Source: Candidatus Tayloriibacteriota bacterium (GTDB lineage: Bacteria > Patescibacteriota > Minisyncoccia > Phycocordibacterales > JARIHA01). Taken from it: 9,078 nucleotides of DNA. Numbering within the stretch: the stretch's first letter is position 1; each line of letters starts with the position of its first letter. This document shows, in pieces, positions 5,264 through 9,078 of the stretch. The notes under the pieces are model-generated. The model was not told the origin of the DNA. It saw nothing but the letters and a program-made list of their open reading frames with translations, and ran no database searches. The position numbers and the translations under genes are program-made. The DNA lies in the NCBI GenBank assembly GCA_029288475.1, contig JARIHA010000042.1, forward strand, positions 1-9,078, written 5' to 3'.

Positions 5264-7042
5264 ATGAAAGATAAAAAACCCTCTACATTAAGGCGCGTTG
5301 CCTCGTTTTTTAAGAACCGCAAGAAAACGGTGGTTTTTTTGTTGCTGATTATCACTGTTTCGCAGGTTATCAGCATAATCGTACCTTTTATTTCAAAGAC
5401 ACTGATCGATGTATTGACTGCTTATATAAAGGTATCAGGTACTGCTGGGGTTACTCCTCCGTGGAGCGTTTTACTCTACTGTACGTTAGGAATTCTGATC
5501 GCTACGCTTATAAGCAGTGGCTTGCAGTCTGTCTATCAATACTATTTGTTTGAAATGACGACAAAAGTAGAGGACGAGGTAAGGGGACTGGCATTCGAAA
5601 AATATTTGAAACTACAATCACTTTTTCACCATGGTTCGTCAAGTGGGCAGATAATCGGACGCATTGAGCGCGGAGGTGTTTCTTTTTACACTACGATAAA
5701 CGACATTATTGGTCAAAACTTGATTCCGCCACTTATTATCTTTATCGGCTCTTTCGCCGCGCTTCTCTATGAAAATCCATGGATCGCTCTTGCGGTGCTT
5801 GTGCCGTTTCCTATCTATCTTTTGGCTACTCGACGCGTGGCAAATAAAATTTACACCATTGAACAAAAGGCAAACGATGCATTTGAAAATGTATCGAAGG
5901 AAATGTATGACGTGGCAGGAAATGTTCTTACGGTAAAAAAGTTCTCTCAAGAGGATGCGGAGAAACACAACCAAGACAAGCTCATGCATGGAGCGCGAGA
6001 GATTCAGTATGGAGGAGAACGTCTCTGGGGACAGATCGAAAATATTCAGACAGCGATTGCAACGCTTGGGCGTGTTGCAGTGCTGGCTTTGAGTGCCTGG
6101 TTTGTGTTGAACGGTTCTGCAACTATCGGCCAGTTTGTGCTCTTTGTCACTTTGCAAAACATGGCCTATCAGCCTCTTACTCAGCTTTCATCTCTCTTCA
6201 CTCGCATTCGAAGAAATACCACTCGCATTGATCGCTTGTTTGCGATCTTGGATGAACCGCTTCATGTGGTGGATGCAAGTAATGCAATTGAATTGCCACT
6301 TCTTGGAAAGCAGATAGAATTTAAAGACGTTTCCTTCTCTTATCGAAACGATGGTCAGCATGCTCTAAAGGATCTTAATGTAATTATACCCGCTGGTACT
6401 ACCTGCGCGCTTGTTGGAAGATCAGGAAGTGGGAAGACTACTTTTATTAATTTGCTTTTGCGGTCGTATGATCCTCAGCAGGGAGTAGTGATGATCGATG
6501 GAGTTGATATTCGAACAGTGACCCAATCAAGTTTGCGGGCACAGATCGCTGTGGTTCCTCAGGAGGTGGATCTTTTTTCCCGAACAGTTATTGATAATAT
6601 CGCTTACGGCCGTAAGAACGTTACAGAACTGCAAATTGAAAATGCTGCTCACACCGCATTGGCACATGATTTTATTTTGAAACTCGAGGATGGTTACAAG
6701 ACAGTAGTGGGGGAACGAGGCATCAAACTTTCTGGGGGAGAGCGCCAGAGAATCGGTATTGCCCGCGCTGTTCTTCGTGATCCACGAATTTTGATTTTAG
6801 ATGAGGCAACCAGTCATCTCGATACGGAAAGTGAGCAATTGATCACAAAAGCTACTGACGCACTGGTAAAGAATAGAACCTCCCTCATTATTGCCCACAG
6901 ACTTTCTACGGTCATTCATGCAGATAAAATTATTGTCTTTAATTCTGGTACCATAGAGGCAACTGGCACTCATGCAGAACTGCTTCGTTCGAGCCCAACG
7001 TATGCAAAATTGCACTCATTGCAATTTGCTGAAGAAGAATAG
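5264..7042 (+). CDS. ABC half-transporter, fused permease and ATPase (MsbA/multidrug exporter type)
   Basis: This 592-residue protein fuses a six-helix exporter transmembrane domain (about 20-310; clear helices near 22-48, 69-95, 151-170, 173-190 and 268-300) to a C-terminal nucleotide-binding domain (about 350-585). ATPase motifs are complete: A-loop Tyr in FSY (360), Walker A GRSGSGKT (385-392), Q-loop VPQE (Q433), signature LSGGERQ (489-495), Walker B ILILDE (509-514), D-loop SHLD (517-520) and switch His in IIAHRLS (H545). It would act as a dimer in the cytoplasmic membrane, exporting a lipid, drug or peptide; the substrate cannot be read. No second half-transporter adjoins it, so a homodimer is likely. 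The ATG at 5264 lacks a Shine-Dalgarno and follows an AT-rich stretch. The next gene starts 42 bp downstream and may be co-transcribed. Confidence 0.93.
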   Translation: MKDKKPSTLRRVASFFKNRKKTVVFLLLIITVSQVISIIVPFISKTLIDVLTAYIKVSGTAGVTPPWSVLLYCTLGILIATLISSGLQSVYQYYLFEMTTKVEDEVRGLAFEKYLKLQSLFHHGSSSGQIIGRIERGGVSFYTTINDIIGQNLIPPLIIFIGSFAALLYENPWIALAVLVPFPIYLLATRRVANKIYTIEQKANDAFENVSKEMYDVAGNVLTVKKFSQEDAEKHNQDKLMHGAREIQYGGERLWGQIENIQTAIATLGRVAVLALSAWFVLNGSATIGQFVLFVTLQNMAYQPLTQLSSLFTRIRRNTTRIDRLFAILDEPLHVVDASNAIELPLLGKQIEFKDVSFSYRNDGQHALKDLNVIIPAGTTCALVGRSGSGKTTFINLLLRSYDPQQGVVMIDGVDIRTVTQSSLRAQIAVVPQEVDLFSRTVIDNIAYGRKNVTELQIENAAHTALAHDFILKLEDGYKTVVGERGIKLSGGERQRIGIARAVLRDPRILILDEATSHLDTESEQLITKATDALVKNRTSLIIAHRLSTVIHADKIIVFNSGTIEATGTHAELLRSSPTYAKLHSLQFAEEE

Positions 7043-7074
7043 TGAGGTTATCGGGAGTGAGTATGGTAAACTAG

Positions 7075-7079
7075 AAGGA
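7075..7079 (+). promoter_or_regulatory. Shine-Dalgarno of the membrane-anchored conserved protein gene
   Basis: AAGGA lies 5 bases before the ATG at 7085 and supports this start. TATGGTAAACT just upstream (7062-7072) vaguely resembles a -10 region, but no -35 supports it. Confidence 0.7.
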
Positions 7080-7084
7080 ATTCG

Positions 7085-8245
7085 ATGGGATTTTTTAATA
7101 AAAAAAAGAAAGGACGAAAAATAGCTCGTTCAAGAACTTTGTCTATAATCGGGACAGTGTTTTTGTGTTTGATTGTGGTGTTTGTAATAATTTATGCTTT
7201 TAGTTACACCAGTCTTTTTTCTACTGAATATCGAGCTGCTCTGCCTGCATCTTCTTCTGGTATGCCAAATTCACCTTCTCCGTCTTCTACTCCTATTCGA
7301 CAGCTTCTGGATATTATTGCTTATAATAAGAAGATCGTAGAAGTTGCCAACTATGGTACTACGACCAAAAAGATCCTGGTTCACATTGGGACATCTACTG
7401 CTCTTGTTGCTACTACAACTCCAAATCTATGGCCGGTAAAAACGGTGTATCCAAATTTTGGCGCACTTTTACCTTTCGGTCGCATTGTGGCTTATTACGG
7501 AAACTTTTATTCGACGAGAATGGGTGTTTTGGGTGAATACCCAGAAGCCGACATGCTTGCTCGGCTTGATGTTGAAGTAAAGAAATGGCAAGCGGCTGAT
7601 CCGACGACTCCCGTCATACCTGCAATTGATTATATTGCTGTTACTGCGCAGGCAAGCCCTGGTGCAGATGGTAAGTATAGGCTTCGCATGCCGGCGAGCC
7701 AGCTTGATTATGCGGTAAAGCTTGCAGACAAGGTGAATGGAATTGTTGTTTTGGATGTACAAGTGGGATTGAGCACGCTTCAGACCGAACTGCCACTTCT
7801 CGAAAAATATCTTAAGATGCCGGAAGTACATTTGGCTGTTGATCCTGAGTTTTCTGTGAAGACTGGTGCAAAGCCGGGAACGGTCATCGGTAGTTTAGAT
7901 GCAGACGATATAAATTATGCAGCTAACTATCTTGCAGGGCTCGTGCGGGAAAATAATCTTCCTCCAAAAATTTTGGTCATTCACCGCTTTACAGTAGATA
8001 TGGTCACTAATTATAAGAAGATCACTCCTTTGCCCGAGGTTGAGATGATCATGGATATGGACGGCTGGGGTGATCCTGCAAAGAAACTTAATACGTATGA
8101 TCGGGTAGTGCATCAAGAGCCAGTGCAATTTACTGGGTTTAAATTATTTTACAAGAACGATCTTTTGCCTCCGAGTACTCGATTGCTCACGCCAGAAGAT
8201 CTGCTAAAACTGAGACCGCAGCCGTTGTTTATTCAGTTTCAGTAG
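7085..8245 (+). CDS. membrane-anchored conserved protein, probable extracytoplasmic domain, function unknown
   Basis: This 386-residue protein has a strongly basic N-terminus (NKKKKGRKIARSR), one hydrophobic helix (about 19-40) and a Ser/Pro-rich linker (about 54-70). It is therefore probably an inner-membrane anchor with an external C-terminal domain. That domain (about 128-386) alternates strands and helices with conserved-looking ends: RIVAYYGNFYSTRMGVLGE (133-151), VIPAIDYIAVTAQ (177-189), DGKYRLRM, GIVVLDVQVG (219-228), VHLAVDPEF (248-256), LPPKILVIHRF (292-302), MIMDMDGWGD (321-330) and GFKLFYKNDL (351-360). The Asp/Glu/His residues at strand ends (D224, D253, E255, H300, D324, D326) suggest a TIM-barrel-like, possibly hydrolase-type fold. 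I recall related bacterial proteins but no assigned function. It lies 42 bp behind the ABC transporter gene. Its last 17 bp overlap the convergent regulator gene. Confidence 0.75.
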   Translation: MGFFNKKKKGRKIARSRTLSIIGTVFLCLIVVFVIIYAFSYTSLFSTEYRAALPASSSGMPNSPSPSSTPIRQLLDIIAYNKKIVEVANYGTTTKKILVHIGTSTALVATTTPNLWPVKTVYPNFGALLPFGRIVAYYGNFYSTRMGVLGEYPEADMLARLDVEVKKWQAADPTTPVIPAIDYIAVTAQASPGADGKYRLRMPASQLDYAVKLADKVNGIVVLDVQVGLSTLQTELPLLEKYLKMPEVHLAVDPEFSVKTGAKPGTVIGSLDADDINYAANYLAGLVRENNLPPKILVIHRFTVDMVTNYKKITPLPEVEMIMDMDGWGDPAKKLNTYDRVVHQEPVQFTGFKLFYKNDLLPPSTRLLTPEDLLKLRPQPLFIQFQ

Positions 8246-8981
8246 ACACGTAATACATCATCGCGTCATGCATGTATTGAGCGAGACCTTTTGCGTACTT
8301 CTCGTAATAAGCACTGAATCTCTCGTCGTTTATGTACATTTCTGCGAGTCCTTGATACATCTTAAGGCTTGGTTCGTAGAAAGAACGAAGAGCATTATAG
8401 TGCTTTGCGATGAGATCTTGAGTTGTCTTACTTGTTGGTCCTTCTTTCATGCTTGCAACGATTGCTTTCATCAGTTTATCAGCATCTTCTTTAATTTTTG
8501 TTTTTTCTATTGGCGTAAGTTTTCCGTATCGTTCTTGCGATTGTTTGTATGCTTTGGTATGGCCCCACCGCTCGCGAGCCTCTTCTGCATATTTTTTTGC
8601 ATCTTCGTCGCTGAAAGTATCGTAGAGTTTTTTATCATCCATAGTAATTTCTTTGTTAATTTTTTTAATTGTTTCGTCAATTGTTCCTATGAGCGCACTA
8701 AGCCGATCTTTTTTTATTTGTATAAGAGCGCGCTGATCATGAAGCGCGGCTTTCATGTCGAAGGTAGGGGAAGAAAGGATTTTTGCTATTTCCTCAAGAG
8801 GAAAATCTAGTTCTCGGAAAAAGAGGATCTGTTGAAGTTTCAAAAGGTCTTTTTCTTCATAGGTGCGATAGCCGTTTTGTTTTGTCCGTGCAGGTTTTAA
8901 GAGGCCGATTTCATCATAATGATGAAGAGTTCGAACGGTTATTCCTGCAAGGGTCGCTAATTTTTGTATAGTATATGACAT
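8229..8981 (-). CDS. MerR family transcriptional regulator with TipAS drug-binding-type domain
   Basis: This 250-residue cytoplasmic regulator has an N-terminal winged helix-turn-helix (about 3-72) opening SYTIQKLATLAGITVRTLHH, followed by YDEIGLLKPAR and NGYRTY, typical of MerR. A dimerisation coiled coil follows (about 78-113). The C-terminal TipAS domain (about 125-247) shows AEEARERWGHT (132-142), a central helix bundle, EMYINDERFSAYYEKYAKGLAQYMHDA (214-240) and a short tail. TipAS proteins bind diverse antibiotics, including thiopeptides in TipA itself, and activate transcription by untwisting promoters with long spacers. The chosen ATG at 8981 follows a weak AAGAAAG. The longer frame would begin at a TTG at 9050 that is itself part of the -35 box, so it is rejected. 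The gene is convergent with the membrane-anchored protein gene and is probably self-regulated. Confidence 0.92.
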   Translation of the reverse strand: MSYTIQKLATLAGITVRTLHHYDEIGLLKPARTKQNGYRTYEEKDLLKLQQILFFRELDFPLEEIAKILSSPTFDMKAALHDQRALIQIKKDRLSALIGTIDETIKKINKEITMDDKKLYDTFSDEDAKKYAEEARERWGHTKAYKQSQERYGKLTPIEKTKIKEDADKLMKAIVASMKEGPTSKTTQDLIAKHYNALRSFYEPSLKMYQGLAEMYINDERFSAYYEKYAKGLAQYMHDAMMYYVSTETE

Positions 8982-9019
8982 AATATTTCTTTCTTGCGGT
9001 TTCGACTTCACCATAGCAA

Positions 9020-9050
9020 ATGATAAACTATCACGCAACGTAAGAGTCAA
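9020..9050 (-). promoter_or_regulatory. MerR-type promoter with 19-bp spacer
   Basis: On the minus strand, TTGACT (9050-9045) and TATCAT (9025-9020) are separated by exactly 19 bp. This long spacer is characteristic of promoters that MerR-family activators realign. The predicted transcript start near 9013 leaves a leader of about 32 nt to the ATG at 8981. Confidence 0.8.
9027..9047 (-). promoter_or_regulatory. dyad operator in the MerR-type promoter
   Basis: On the plus strand, ACTATCACG (9027-9035) and CGTAAGAGT (9039-9047) form an inverted repeat matching at seven of nine positions around a 3-base centre, caa. The dyad fills the spacer between -35 and -10, where MerR dimers bind. This supports autoregulation by the adjacent TipAS regulator. 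Confidence 0.75.
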
Positions 9051-9078
9051 GAGTGTTGGGTCTTGAAGGGCTTTAAAA

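Noticed and set aside
5639..6157. Minus-strand 172-codon open frame inside the ABC transporter gene
   Set aside because: It lies wholly within the transmembrane domain of a complete, motif-rich transporter gene, and there is no start signal or recognisable family.
8268..8810. Plus-strand 180-codon open frame opposite the regulator
   Set aside because: It is antisense to a clear MerR/TipAS gene. Its Phe/Cys-rich translation is what the reverse complement of Lys/Glu-rich helices gives.
8982..9050. N-terminal extension of the MerR/TipAS regulator to a TTG at 9050
   Set aside because: The TTG is part of the -35 box and the extension covers the whole promoter and operator. The MerR domain begins normally at the ATG at 8981.
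1..9078. A defence system, mobile element or other novel multi-gene system
   Set aside because: I looked for nucleases, toxin-antitoxin pairs, reverse transcriptases, integrases, direct-repeat arrays and flanking inverted repeats and found none. The genes do not assemble into one recognisable system.

Overview
The window looks like a chromosomal segment from a bacterium with a small, compact, moderately AT-rich genome. The best guess is a Candidate Phyla Radiation / Patescibacteria lineage (Parcubacteria-like). The reasons are tightly packed genes, few Shine-Dalgarno sequences, at least two promoters whose -10 box sits directly against the start codon (leaderless messages), and a small coiled-coil protein of a kind I associate with these genomes. 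TGA is used as a stop (for example in the DHFR-like and IMP cyclohydrolase genes), so the genetic code is not the Gracilibacteria/Absconditabacteria variant. The lineage call is inference. I see no rRNA, tRNA, CRISPR array, insertion sequence or phage gene.

Layout. Positions 1-2446 hold four closely spaced plus-strand genes: the 3' end of a PEP-utilising-enzyme mobile domain, a divergent histidine phosphatase, a membrane-anchored SOUL haem-binding-type protein, and a conserved protein of unknown function. Gaps are 4-11 bp, so they are probably one operon. Positions 2447-3992 hold a small helical protein, then a RibD-C/dihydrofolate-reductase-like protein with an apparently leaderless promoter, overlapped by ATGA with a membrane-anchored protein carrying a calcium-loop-like motif. 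Positions 4011-5162 hold two separate minus-strand units. One is a small coiled-coil gene with its own leaderless promoter. The other is an archaeal-type (PurO-like) IMP cyclohydrolase with a promoter, a good ribosome binding site and a strong intrinsic terminator. Positions 5264-8245 hold an ABC half-transporter followed by a membrane-anchored conserved protein that is probably extracytoplasmic. Positions 8229-9050 hold a minus-strand MerR/TipAS regulator, whose 3' end overlaps the convergent gene by 17 bp and whose promoter has the 19-bp spacer and dyad typical of MerR control.

How the genes fit together. No single pathway or defence system is evident. The window reads as a mosaic of short transcription units: redox/haem-type and pterin/flavin-type enzymes, one isolated purine-biosynthesis enzyme, an exporter and a drug-sensing-type regulator. 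The most informative signals are regulatory (the MerR operator and the leaderless promoters) and the isolated, compositionally distinct IMP cyclohydrolase gene.
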